The notes under the pieces were generated by a model, which saw only the letters and a list, made by a program, of their open reading frames with translations, did no database searches and was not told the origin of the DNA. Position numbers and translations under genes: made by a program. A stretch of 43,967 bases of DNA from an uncultured Lewinella sp. (GTDB taxonomy: Bacteria > Bacteroidota > Bacteroidia > Chitinophagales > Saprospiraceae), in NCBI GenBank assembly GCA_913057725.1, contig CAJXOS010000042.1:1-43967 (forward strand). The letters run 5' to 3'. Positions 17,670 to 25,153 of this stretch are shown here, piece after piece. The stretch's first letter is position 1, and each line of letters starts with the position of its first letter.

Positions 17670-19007
17670 CTAGCTACGCAAAAACGCCAAAGCCTTTGCC
17701 AATCCACGCTTCTGCTTGAGCTGTAGGTTTTGGCCAGTTTGCTCGTTGTATAGCTTGACCAACTCCGCCTCGTACTCTTCGTAGAATTCGGGGTCAAAGT
17801 TGACTATGCCCAGGTTCTGGAGTACTTCCGTGATTGGTGTCTTCTCTGCTAGCCACTTTTCGCATACTTCGTGGCGGTAGCGTACCCCCATGAGGTTGAA
17901 GCCACGGATATGACCACCTTCCTTATCGTAGTTGATACGGATCGCCTTTTCGCCATCAGCATGCTCCCAATAGAGGGTAGCCATATCGTCGGGCATATTA
18001 GCAGGCACTTCACCGTAAACCTGATATTCAATATCGAAGAATTTCGCAGAGTTAAACCAGATACCCGGATCGTAGGCGGTTTCCTGGCCACAGATATTGT
18101 AGGCAGCTACCTCACCCATCATGCGGCCGGTATACCAGATGGCTTCAATCGGACGACGACCAGGCAACGGCTCACGTTGTTGCGCACAATCACCAATGGC
18201 ATATACGTCCGGGATATTGGTCTGTAAGTATTGGTCGACCATGATACCGCGCCCCAGTTCAAGATCAGTATCACGTAGGAAATCAAGGTTAGGGCTTACA
18301 CCGGCGGTGAGGCCCACGTAGCCACATTCAATGCGTTCGTCTTTGCTGCTCACCACCGCACAGGCTCGGCCGGAGCCATCGTCTACTATTTCCTTCAACT
18401 CGGTACCCAGTTGCAGATCAATTCCATTATTGAGAATATGGCGGTTGATCATCTCTGACTCTTCTGGTGGCAATACATTGCTCCAGTAGCTGGTTTCCCG
18501 TACCAAAAATGTAACTGGGATATGGCGCGTATGGAACATCTCTGCCATTTCAATGCCGATCAACCCTCCACCAACGATGACTGCCTGTTCCAGGCCTTCA
18601 CTATTGGCTTCCATGTACTCCAAATCCTGATGGCTATACAGGCCACGAACCCCTTCCAAATCTTGCCCTGGCCAACCAAATTTGTTAGGCTTACTACCTA
18701 CAGCCAGGATTAATTTGTCGTATGCCATCCTTTCCCCACCTGCGAAGGCCAATTGCTTATTCTCGAAGTCAACCTTTTCTACGAAGGCTCGTTTTAGATC
18801 AATCCGATTTTTCTCCCAGAAGTGGGGTTGGTAAGGTTGGGTATCTACAAAGCGCATATGCCCCATGTAGATATACATCAAAGCCGTACGAGAAAAGAAG
18901 TAGTCGGTTTCAGCGGAAATGACGGTAATTTGGTGGTCGCTTAGCTTGCGTAGAAAACGCGCGGCGGTGATGCCGCTAATGCCATTTCCAATAATTGCAA
19001 TATGCAT
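17670..19007 (-). CDS. FAD/NAD(P)-dependent pyridine nucleotide oxidoreductase
   Basis: A 445-residue flavoprotein of the NADH oxidase/nitrite reductase/ferredoxin reductase class. It has an N-terminal FAD motif GNGISG at 7-12, an ATG-like AVGSKPN at 102-108, a second dinucleotide motif GGGLIG at 146-151 for NAD(P)H, and the FAD-contact motif YAIGDC at 269-274. It lacks the redox CxxC of disulfide reductases. No signal peptide or membrane segment is visible, so it is cytoplasmic. It converges on the third caspase-STAND gene with only eleven bases between stop codons and no visible terminator. The electron acceptor cannot be deduced; no ferredoxin or oxygenase gene lies next to it. Confidence 0.9.
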   Translation of the reverse strand: MHIAIIGNGISGITAARFLRKLSDHQITVISAETDYFFSRTALMYIYMGHMRFVDTQPYQPHFWEKNRIDLKRAFVEKVDFENKQLAFAGGERMAYDKLILAVGSKPNKFGWPGQDLEGVRGLYSHQDLEYMEANSEGLEQAVIVGGGLIGIEMAEMFHTRHIPVTFLVRETSYWSNVLPPEESEMINRHILNNGIDLQLGTELKEIVDDGSGRACAVVSSKDERIECGYVGLTAGVSPNLDFLRDTDLELGRGIMVDQYLQTNIPDVYAIGDCAQQREPLPGRRPIEAIWYTGRMMGEVAAYNICGQETAYDPGIWFNSAKFFDIEYQVYGEVPANMPDDMATLYWEHADGEKAIRINYDKEGGHIRGFNLMGVRYRHEVCEKWLAEKTPITEVLQNLGIVNFDPEFYEEYEAELVKLYNEQTGQNLQLKQKRGLAKALAFLRS

Positions 19008-19104
19008 AAGGGTTCGTTCTGTTTTTCAGCATTGAATTCTTCAAGGTAACGATATCAGGAGAATTCTTATCGACTTTCAGATCGAATAAGCAGCATAACG
19101 GTCT

Positions 19105-19120
19105 CAATTTGGACAAATTG
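19105..19120. promoter_or_regulatory. Inverted repeat in divergent intergenic region
   Basis: CAATTTG and CAAATTG face each other across two bases, giving a 16-base near-perfect palindrome. It lies in the 253-base gap between the flavoprotein gene (minus strand) and the Omp28-like gene (plus strand), so it could be an operator for either. Nothing else in this gap is convincing. Confidence 0.4.
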
Positions 19121-19260
19121 ATTATTTTCGTTGCTTTCACGGGCATTCTGCCAGCCTGAAACCTGAGAAAGCTACCAAACGTAAGATTCGCGCTGCGAGC
19201 TTGCGTTAGTTTGTCGGAGAGTTGTCATGTGCTTGTAGAATAAAGACTTAGTTTTGAGCC

Positions 19261-21066
19261 ATGTTTTACAGGAGAGGTCACGCATTAGTACACTTGCTGC
19301 TGTTGCTCGCCGTAGGGCTTAACGCCCAGACGATTGTGAGTACGGCACCAGAAAATCGCCGCGCTGTATTGGAAGAGTACGGCGGCATGTACTGTGTGTA
19401 TTGCCCGCACGGGCATGACATCATCACTGAGTTGGATCAAACGCTCGGTAGTGACCTCATTCTCCTCAACTATCAGACTGGCCCCTACGCTACTCCTATA
19501 GGCGATGATCCGGACCTCGGAAGTGATTATAGTGAGGCCCTGCAAGATCTATGTCAACTCACTGGCTACCCAGCAGCTACCGTTAATCGTCATGTTTTCC
19601 CTGGCCTTGAGCAAAGCATTCCTGGCACCACTGCTATGGGAAGAGGGGATTGGCCAGAAGCCGTAACGACTATTCTACAAGAATCGGCGCCAGTTAATAT
19701 CGCAGCAACTGCTACGCTAGATATCTCTACCCGTCAGCTCGAACTCTATATTGAATACTACTATACGGAAGGTGTCCCACTGGAAAGTAATCGTCTGCAT
19801 GTAGCCGTGCTTCAGAATAATGTACTAGCTCCGCAGCACGGCGGCGACCAGGGTAATTATTACAACCATCAGCACCTCTTTCGGGAATTCCTCACTGGCC
19901 AGTGGGGGCATATCATCAGCAATACCGATGTGGAATCATTTGGTAGCCTGACGTATAACTTGACGCTACCAGAATACTATCGTGATGTGTGGGTAGATCC
20001 GGTCAATATTGAATTGGCCATCTTCATCACCGAAGCAGAACAGGAAGTGTTGAATGGCATCGAAGTGAAACCTGAGCTGTCGTCTTCCTATGCGTCTGAT
20101 GCTAATCTCATAGCGATTCAGGCCCCGGATGATATTTGCGCTTCTTCAATTGCTGGTACAGTTCGTTTTCGCAATGACGGGAATACGCCTTTAGAATCTT
20201 GTACGATCAGCTTTGGCATCGTTGGCGGCGTCTCTGATGCTTTTATCTGGACAGGTTCCCTTGCGCCGCTAGAAGAAGCTACCTTTCCCCTGCCTGAGCT
20301 TCCAATAGTCGGTGGCCAGAGCAGTAATGACCTGGTAGTCCAATTGCTAGACCCTAACGATACGCCTGATCCATCAGCTTACAATAATCAACGAGAACAC
20401 AACTTTACACTAGCACCAACAGCGAATGAGCATTATTTCGAGTTGGTTTTGCGCACCGATAATTTCGGCTATGAACTGTACTGGGAAGTGGTCGATGATA
20501 ACGGTACTATCCATGCCAGTGGCGGTAATGAAATTGTCGGGCAAACCAATGGTGGTGCCCAAATCGCTACGCCTTCTGATGCTGGTGCATACATGGATAA
20601 TTCTTTTGTGGTAGAAGAATTCACGCTACCTGCCGAGGGCTGTTACCAGCTCCGCGTGCTTGACGATTTTGCAGATGGTATCTGCTGTAATTATGGCAAT
20701 GGCTTTTACCGCCTACGACAGCCAGGGCAAGATCCACTACTTCAAGGAGGCGAATTTGGCGCATTGGATGAATCTTTCTTTATCATCAATACAACAGTAA
20801 CCAGCACTGCCGAAGTTTTGGCAGCAGAAGAGAAGGTAACCGTATATCCTAATCCAGCACGTGTTGGCACACCCCTTCAAATTCGATGGCCCGAAGCTAT
20901 TCCTACTACCTACGAGTGGCAGTTATTAAACGCAAGCGGAGCATTGGTAGAGGCCGGCAACGAACCGCAACTACCTGCTACTAACGGGCTACCTGCTGGC
21001 TACTACCTCATGCGCTTACAATACGCAGACCAGCTGGATATCATCCCTGTCATTATTGCGCAGTAA
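19261..21066 (+). CDS. Omp28-related secreted protein with T9SS sorting domain
   Basis: A 601-residue exported protein. A signal peptide covers about residues 1-22 (hydrophobic HLLLLLAVGL, cleavage near NAQ). Residues 25-260 resemble the Omp28-related family with a thioredoxin-like fold and a CxxC at 45-48 (YCVYC), so a thiol-redox or binding role is possible. The middle has beta-sandwich-like segments. The C-terminal 80 residues are a T9SS type A sorting domain (VTVYPNPA, ending in a beta strand), which directs the protein through the type IX secretion system to the surface or medium. Spacing to the next T9SS cargo is 212 bases with a possible terminator and promoter between, so the two are likely separate units. 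Confidence 0.88.
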   Translation: MFYRRGHALVHLLLLLAVGLNAQTIVSTAPENRRAVLEEYGGMYCVYCPHGHDIITELDQTLGSDLILLNYQTGPYATPIGDDPDLGSDYSEALQDLCQLTGYPAATVNRHVFPGLEQSIPGTTAMGRGDWPEAVTTILQESAPVNIAATATLDISTRQLELYIEYYYTEGVPLESNRLHVAVLQNNVLAPQHGGDQGNYYNHQHLFREFLTGQWGHIISNTDVESFGSLTYNLTLPEYYRDVWVDPVNIELAIFITEAEQEVLNGIEVKPELSSSYASDANLIAIQAPDDICASSIAGTVRFRNDGNTPLESCTISFGIVGGVSDAFIWTGSLAPLEEATFPLPELPIVGGQSSNDLVVQLLDPNDTPDPSAYNNQREHNFTLAPTANEHYFELVLRTDNFGYELYWEVVDDNGTIHASGGNEIVGQTNGGAQIATPSDAGAYMDNSFVVEEFTLPAEGCYQLRVLDDFADGICCNYGNGFYRLRQPGQDPLLQGGEFGALDESFFIINTTVTSTAEVLAAEEKVTVYPNPARVGTPLQIRWPEAIPTTYEWQLLNASGALVEAGNEPQLPATNGLPAGYYLMRLQYADQLDIIPVIIAQ

Positions 21067-21096
21067 GCGCATTACAATCCCTTTTCGGAAAGCAAC

Positions 21097-21127
21097 CTGA
21101 GCCCCGCTCAGAGTGTCCTTTTACCGG
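21097..21127 (+). terminator. Possible terminator after the Omp28-like gene
   Basis: A six-base-pair hairpin CTGAGC / GCTCAG with a CCC loop (21097-21111) starts 30 bases after the stop codon and is followed, after a short gap, by a modest T-rich stretch. The stem is short, so this is a weak call. Confidence 0.35.
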
Positions 21128-21147
21128 CACTTTTTTGGTAATTCTGC

Positions 21148-21155
21148 TATTTTTG
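21148..21155 (+). promoter_or_regulatory. Possible Bacteroidota -7 element
   Basis: TATTTTTG matches the Bacteroidota -7 consensus TAnnTTTG exactly and lies about 120 bases before the next ATG. No TTTG occurs at the usual -33 distance, so this is tentative. Confidence 0.28.
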
Positions 21156-21278
21156 TGTTTTTTACAAAACCCCTTGCACCAAGTTCGCGTATAAAGAGGT
21201 GGAAGAAATTAAGCTCAAATCAAGGGGGCATTTTTTCTGTCGTCCCATATAGTAGAATCACACTTCTCACTCACAGGT

Positions 21279-22028
21279 ATGAATAGACTTTACTTGCTTC
21301 TCATTCTGATGTTTTCCTCGCTGGGCTTAACGCTCCAAGCGCAAGGTGCGCTCAGTATTGAACCGAATATTGTACGACAGCAATTAACCATTGGCGCTAC
21401 CAGCACGCAAGGGCAGGAAGAGATAATGAAGGTAGTAGTGAGCAATACCAGTGGCCGGACTCTAAGGCTACGGTGGGATAAAAACGTGATCTACCAACCC
21501 TACGTTTGGGAGAGCCAAGTATGCGATAAGGAGGCCAGTTATCCACCAGCAGTGACCAGCAACTACGATCCACTACAAGGTGTAGTCGCACCCGTTGTAT
21601 TGCGCCCCGGCGAAAGCTTTGATCTTTTCGTTACGATATCCGCTTTTAACGTTAAAGGGCAAGGCAAAGTAGAAGTCAACTTCCGAGAAGTGGACAGCCC
21701 TGAGAAAGTGATTGGAACGGCTGCCTTTCAACTCAATTTGATCGATGCAGATGAGCGTGCCCGTATCAATCGTGCTGGCGAACGCCCAACAGTATATCCG
21801 AACCCCGTACATGATCGATTCTTCTTAACAAGTCTACCGCCAGGTACCGATCGGATTGATCTTTACAACACACTCGGTGGTAAAGTTCGAACCTTTAATA
21901 AGCCACAAGAAGGAGACAGTTTCGAGGCTGGCGACCTTCCTCAAGGCGTTTATCTTATCAGCTTGGTAGATAAAAACGGCAAGGTTATTCGGACCCTTCG
22001 GCTATTGCGACGCGACTTCCGTCCATAA
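21279..22028 (+). CDS. Secreted protein with T9SS type A sorting domain
   Basis: A 249-residue exported protein. A signal peptide spans about 1-22 (LLLILMFSSLGLTLQAQ). Residues 23-155 look like a single immunoglobulin-like beta-sandwich with a pattern seen in COG1470-type proteins (VVVSNTSGRTLRL, then VVLRPGESFDLFV). A T9SS type A sorting domain follows from about 169 (TVYPNPV...LPQGVYLISL). An unusual short basic tail (LLRRDFRP) comes after the terminal strand. It is small for a T9SS cargo and has no enzyme motif. An envelope or adhesin-like role is a guess. A hairpin just downstream probably ends its transcript. Confidence 0.82.
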   Translation: MNRLYLLLILMFSSLGLTLQAQGALSIEPNIVRQQLTIGATSTQGQEEIMKVVVSNTSGRTLRLRWDKNVIYQPYVWESQVCDKEASYPPAVTSNYDPLQGVVAPVVLRPGESFDLFVTISAFNVKGQGKVEVNFREVDSPEKVIGTAAFQLNLIDADERARINRAGERPTVYPNPVHDRFFLTSLPPGTDRIDLYNTLGGKVRTFNKPQEGDSFEAGDLPQGVYLISLVDKNGKVIRTLRLLRRDFRP

Positions 22029-22042
22029 GTTCGCACCTCTTT

Positions 22043-22070
22043 GGCGGCTACTTATCTAGTGTCAGCCGCC
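22043..22070 (+). terminator. Hairpin between secreted-protein gene and permease gene
   Basis: GGCGGCT (22043-22049) pairs with AGCCGCC (22064-22070) across a 14-base loop. There is no T-run directly after the stem, so it may be a processing or pause site rather than a full intrinsic terminator. The right arm AGCCG can also pair with CGGCT at 22100-22104, which precedes T5. Confidence 0.45.
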
Positions 22071-22087
22071 GTTCATCGAACTATTGC

Positions 22088-22116
22088 TTTGTTATAGGTC
22101 GGCTTTTTTAACTTTG
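22088..22116 (+). promoter_or_regulatory. Bacteroidota-type promoter for the permease gene
   Basis: TTTG at 22088-22091 (-33 element) is followed after 17 bases by TAACTTTG at 22109-22116, an exact match to the -7 consensus TAnnTTTG. The predicted start of transcription is near 22122, about 20 bases before the ATG at 22144. This is the best-formed promoter in the window. Confidence 0.62.
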
Positions 22117-22143
22117 ATACGTTAGAAAAAGCCCGCTGTTAGC

Positions 22144-23382
22144 ATGAATACCCTGGAGAATATTACAATTGCACTCGGTGCAGTGCGCGATAATTGGCTG
22201 CGTGCCACCCTTACCCTGGTGATCATCGCCTTCGGGATCATGGCATTGGTAGGTATCCTTACCGCCATTGATACAGCTATTTTTTCCCTCAATGACAATC
22301 TATCTTACCTCGGAGCGAACACTTTCGACATTGACCCAGCCGGTCGTGGCGTGAGTGGCCGCCGAAATGGTCGTCAGCAAAAACAAGGCGACCCCTTCAG
22401 CTATCAACAGGCTATTGAGTTTAAGGAACGCTACGAATTCCCTTCCCGCGTTTCGGTCTCTCTATTCTCCACCGGTATCGCTCAGATTAAATACAAAAAC
22501 GAAGAAAGTAATCCGAATGTAGTCATCTTCGGTATTGATGAAAACTACCTCGAAGCTCGGGCATTCAACCTGCAACACGGACGAAACTTTACCAATAGAG
22601 AAGCTCGAAATGGGGGTATGGTAACTATACTCGGAGCCGATATGGTAGAAGTACTCTTTGGAGGCAACTCCGAACGAGCAATGGGTAAGTATGTAACGAC
22701 CCCAAACGGTAAATACCGAGTCATCGGTGTATTGGAAGCGAAGGGTTCATCGATGAATCAAAGTGAAGACCGTCGTATTCTGATTCCGCTGCAGACCGCC
22801 AAACGCTATTACGGTGCCGAACGGACCAACTACAGCATCATGGTTTCTGTGCAGGATCCTAGCCGGGTAGAAGCGGCTATTGGCGAAGCTATTGTGACGC
22901 TTCGAAATGTACGTGGACTTTCCGCCGCGGATGAAAACGACTTTGACATTACCAAGAGTGATGGCCTTTTAGATATTATCAAGGAGAATACCCTTTACCT
23001 GCGCTTAGCAGCTGTGAGTATTGGTTTTATCACCCTCCTCGGTGCAGCCATTGGTCTGATGAATATTATGCTGGTATCCGTCACCGAACGGACCCGAGAA
23101 ATCGGTATTCGAAAGGCATTGGGCGCCACCAGTAAAAACATCATGCTTCAATTCTTGACTGAAGCAGTAGTGATCTGCCAGATGGGAGGTATCGTAGGTA
23201 TCATCCTTGGAGTACTGATCGGGAATATTGTAAGTGTATTGTTCGGTAGTCCCTTCCTCTTCCCTTGGCTCTGGATTACCGTGGCCCTAATCACTTGTAC
23301 CGCAGTAGGTCTATTATCTGGTTTGTATCCAGCACTGCGTGCTGCTGCTATGGACCCGATTGAGTCCTTGCGCTATCAGTAA
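22144..23382 (+). CDS. ABC transporter permease, MacB/FtsX family
   Basis: A 412-residue inner-membrane protein with the MacB/FtsX plan: one N-terminal membrane helix (about 21-42), a periplasmic domain (about 45-275), then three C-terminal helices at about 280-308, 338-368 and 375-400. The conserved cytoplasmic motif TERTREIGIRKALGA follows the second helix. Such permeases form mechanotransmission complexes that move lipids, peptides or lipoproteins with a separate ATPase. No ATPase or adaptor gene is adjacent, so its partners are encoded elsewhere. It has its own promoter (22088-22116), which fits monocistronic expression. Confidence 0.9.
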   Translation: MNTLENITIALGAVRDNWLRATLTLVIIAFGIMALVGILTAIDTAIFSLNDNLSYLGANTFDIDPAGRGVSGRRNGRQQKQGDPFSYQQAIEFKERYEFPSRVSVSLFSTGIAQIKYKNEESNPNVVIFGIDENYLEARAFNLQHGRNFTNREARNGGMVTILGADMVEVLFGGNSERAMGKYVTTPNGKYRVIGVLEAKGSSMNQSEDRRILIPLQTAKRYYGAERTNYSIMVSVQDPSRVEAAIGEAIVTLRNVRGLSAADENDFDITKSDGLLDIIKENTLYLRLAAVSIGFITLLGAAIGLMNIMLVSVTERTREIGIRKALGATSKNIMLQFLTEAVVICQMGGIVGIILGVLIGNIVSVLFGSPFLFPWLWITVALITCTAVGLLSGLYPALRAAAMDPIESLRYQ

Positions 23383-23429
23383 TCCATTGGGATTTCACAC
23401 TTTTCTAGAAAGGTAATTATGTTCTTTCG

Positions 23430-23459
23430 CTACTCTTCTTCTTGCTGGAGGCGAATTAG
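23430..23459. repeat. Direct repeat, left copy (partial duplicate of a gene 3' end)
   Basis: This 30-base block repeats the last codons of the 23980-24603 gene (on the minus strand LIRLQQEEE and a stop). It matches 23980-24012 except for one missing three-base codon. Sequence similarity ends sharply on both sides. Together the copies flank the small gene 23541-23876. Confidence 0.8.
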
Positions 23460-23540
23460 ATACATTCCTGTGCTAAGTAGTGATTTAGACTACAGCTGAA
23501 ACAGTAATAATGTTTATTTTGGATAGTATCAATCAGGATA

Positions 23541-23876
23541 ATGAAGAATCCAAAGTATATCTTCCTACTACTTGCCTTTATCCTATCAGCGATAATGCTC
23601 AACAATGTATTGGAAAAACGCAATACTCTCCAAGCAGAAGGCGAAAGTATCGTAGTAAAAATTGTGAAGCTAGAAAATAAAAGAAAGGGATCAACAACGT
23701 CAGTCACGAGAGCTCACTATGAGTTCAAAAACCAAGAAGGTAGGTTACTAACTGGATATAGAGATATATCCAATAATAAGGTTAAAATTGGTAGATGCTA
23801 CCAAGCGATATATGTGCCCAGTAATCCAAATGTAATCAAAGTGAACTTTGGTAAAACAATGATCTGTCCCAATTGA
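23541..23876 (+). CDS. Small membrane-anchored or secreted protein of unknown function
   Basis: A 111-residue protein I do not recognise. One hydrophobic N-terminal segment (about 6-22, IFLLLAFILSAIML) is followed by a beta-rich soluble part with YEFKNQEG, GYRD and a closing VPSNPNVIKVNF. The layout recalls small DUF3592-like envelope proteins, but that is only a resemblance. Codon use is clearly more AT-rich than the neighbours. The gene lies between a 30-base direct repeat (23430-23459 and 23980-24012), which suggests insertion at the 3' end of the adjacent gene. It points towards that gene's end. Two cysteines are near the C-terminus (CYQ and CPN). Confidence 0.65.
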   Translation: MKNPKYIFLLLAFILSAIMLNNVLEKRNTLQAEGESIVVKIVKLENKRKGSTTSVTRAHYEFKNQEGRLLTGYRDISNNKVKIGRCYQAIYVPSNPNVIKVNFGKTMICPN

Positions 23877-23979
23877 GGATGACGGTTCTAAACTTGTTTT
23901 GGGAGTAGGATGCTGTCAACATGAATAATTAATTCAATAGAAACGTGACAATAATATAGTGATCCTAAAAAAACGCACA

Positions 23980-24012
23980 CTACTCTTCCTCTTCTTGCTG
24001 GAGGCGAATTAG
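23980..24012. repeat. Direct repeat, right copy
   Basis: This 33-base block ends the four-TM protein gene and is repeated at 23430-23459 with one codon deleted. It forms the right border of the AT-rich segment with the small gene. Confidence 0.8.
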
Positions 24013-24603
24013 TACTTGCTCTAGTTCTTTTTCCTTAGAGCCTAGAAAGAAACGGTAATACCATTTAGTAAGCAGATAGGACGGCACCGCAACAATAGCT
24101 AATGCTACAATAGAGATCACCCAAAACACAGGGTCTTGCAGTGCAGAAAAGTCGTTGTCTGCTCCCATTCCAAAGCCCGCAAAAAAGCCCACTACCAGGC
24201 CAACCGGCATAAGTGCAATGGATAGCCTGATCAAGCGGTTCTTGTAGTTGCTCAGAATACGCAGATAGGCCGAAGTAGATTCGACAATATTCAGACTAGG
24301 CACCTCGCTGATTTCTTGGCTAAACTGCAAGTAGTATCGATAGGAAATGGCGATAACAACAATAAAGAACACGATCATCAGAACGTAAAGGGGAGTCGAT
24401 AAACCTTGCAAGTAGTACACTGCTAGGGCCAGAGAGGCCACCGCAAAGAGAATCTCCCAAAGCACCAATCGACGAATGCGTTGCAATACGCTATCGTTCT
24501 TCCGACGAGCCATCGCTACCAACTCTGGACGCAACTCCTGATACCAGCGTTCCGCCCCAGCATCTGCCTCTTCCCATATGTTTTTGAGGTCAAACTCTTG
24601 CAT
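23980..24603 (-). CDS. Four-TM membrane protein, possible sigma-factor regulator
   Basis: A 207-residue membrane protein with predicted helices at about 46-64, 71-89, 126-145 and 159-178, and cytoplasmic ends. The N-terminal 45 residues are acidic, then basic, and could contact a sigma factor. The start codon overlaps the end of the ECF sigma gene by 14 bases, which indicates translational coupling, the usual layout for sigma and anti-sigma pairs. It has no recognisable zinc anti-sigma motif (HxxxCxxC), so the role rests on context. Its last codons (LIRLQQEEEE) are partly duplicated 550 bases further on at 23430-23459. Confidence 0.72.
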   Translation of the reverse strand: MQEFDLKNIWEEADAGAERWYQELRPELVAMARRKNDSVLQRIRRLVLWEILFAVASLALAVYYLQGLSTPLYVLMIVFFIVVIAISYRYYLQFSQEISEVPSLNIVESTSAYLRILSNYKNRLIRLSIALMPVGLVVGFFAGFGMGADNDFSALQDPVFWVISIVALAIVAVPSYLLTKWYYRFFLGSKEKELEQVLIRLQQEEEE

Positions 24604-25129
24604 ACCCCTTGGCCATTAGTCGTTTTTGTAATCGCTTTTTTACCCGCAGCAATCGCACCCCGATATTATTGATGGTGATACCTAAAATGTCAGCCATCTC
24701 TTCGTAGGAGTTTCCTTCCAGGTGGAGAAGGATAATGGCGCGATCTTCCTTTTTCAGTTCATTGATCGATTCGTAAAGCAACTCTACCTTCGCGCTTCGG
24801 CGTTGTTCCGCCTCCATCTCATCTTGCGACGTATCTGGCAGGCGATACATCTGATCTTCCAAATGCAGCGCATTTGGCCGACGCTTGGTTTTGCGCTGAT
24901 GCGTCAGTGCAGTATTCAACGCCACCCGATAGATAAAAGTTGATAGCTTGGAATCTCCCTTAAAACGGGGAAAAGACTGCCATAATTGAATCAACATCTC
25001 CTGGTATAGGTCCTCAAAATCAGCTTGGTCCTGGGTATAGGCCCGGCCAATTTTGTACAGGATACCATAGTGCTGGTCAATGATATGTTGGAAGTCGCTT
25101 TGCAATGCGTGCTGGCACTGTTTGATCAA
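24590..25129 (-). CDS. ECF-type RNA polymerase sigma factor
   Basis: A 179-residue sigma-70 family factor of the extracytoplasmic function class. Region 2 spans about 11-80 (DFEDLYQEMLIQLW, then STFIYRVALNTAL) and region 4 about 115-170 (LHLEGNSYEEMADILGI, then RVKKRLQKRL), joined by a short linker, so region 3 is absent as expected. It would bind core polymerase and recognise a dedicated promoter set. The downstream gene overlaps by 14 bases and encodes a membrane protein that may be its regulator. The sugar phosphorylase gene ends 24 bases upstream on the same strand, so all three may share a transcript. The target promoters cannot be identified here. Confidence 0.93.
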   Translation of the reverse strand: MIKQCQHALQSDFQHIIDQHYGILYKIGRAYTQDQADFEDLYQEMLIQLWQSFPRFKGDSKLSTFIYRVALNTALTHQRKTKRRPNALHLEDQMYRLPDTSQDEMEAEQRRSAKVELLYESINELKKEDRAIILLHLEGNSYEEMADILGITINNIGVRLLRVKKRLQKRLMAKGYARV

Positions 25130-25153
25130 TTAGTTGCAGGGATACTGGTTTTA

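Noticed and set aside
19249..19256. TAGTTTTG as a promoter of the Omp28-like gene
   Set aside because: It matches the -7 consensus, but it would put the transcript start at the ATG (a leaderless message), and the nearest TTG is 24 bases upstream, outside the usual spacing.
23401..23420. TTTCTAGAAA as a terminator of the permease gene
   Set aside because: The palindrome is only ten bases, AT-rich and lacks a T-run.
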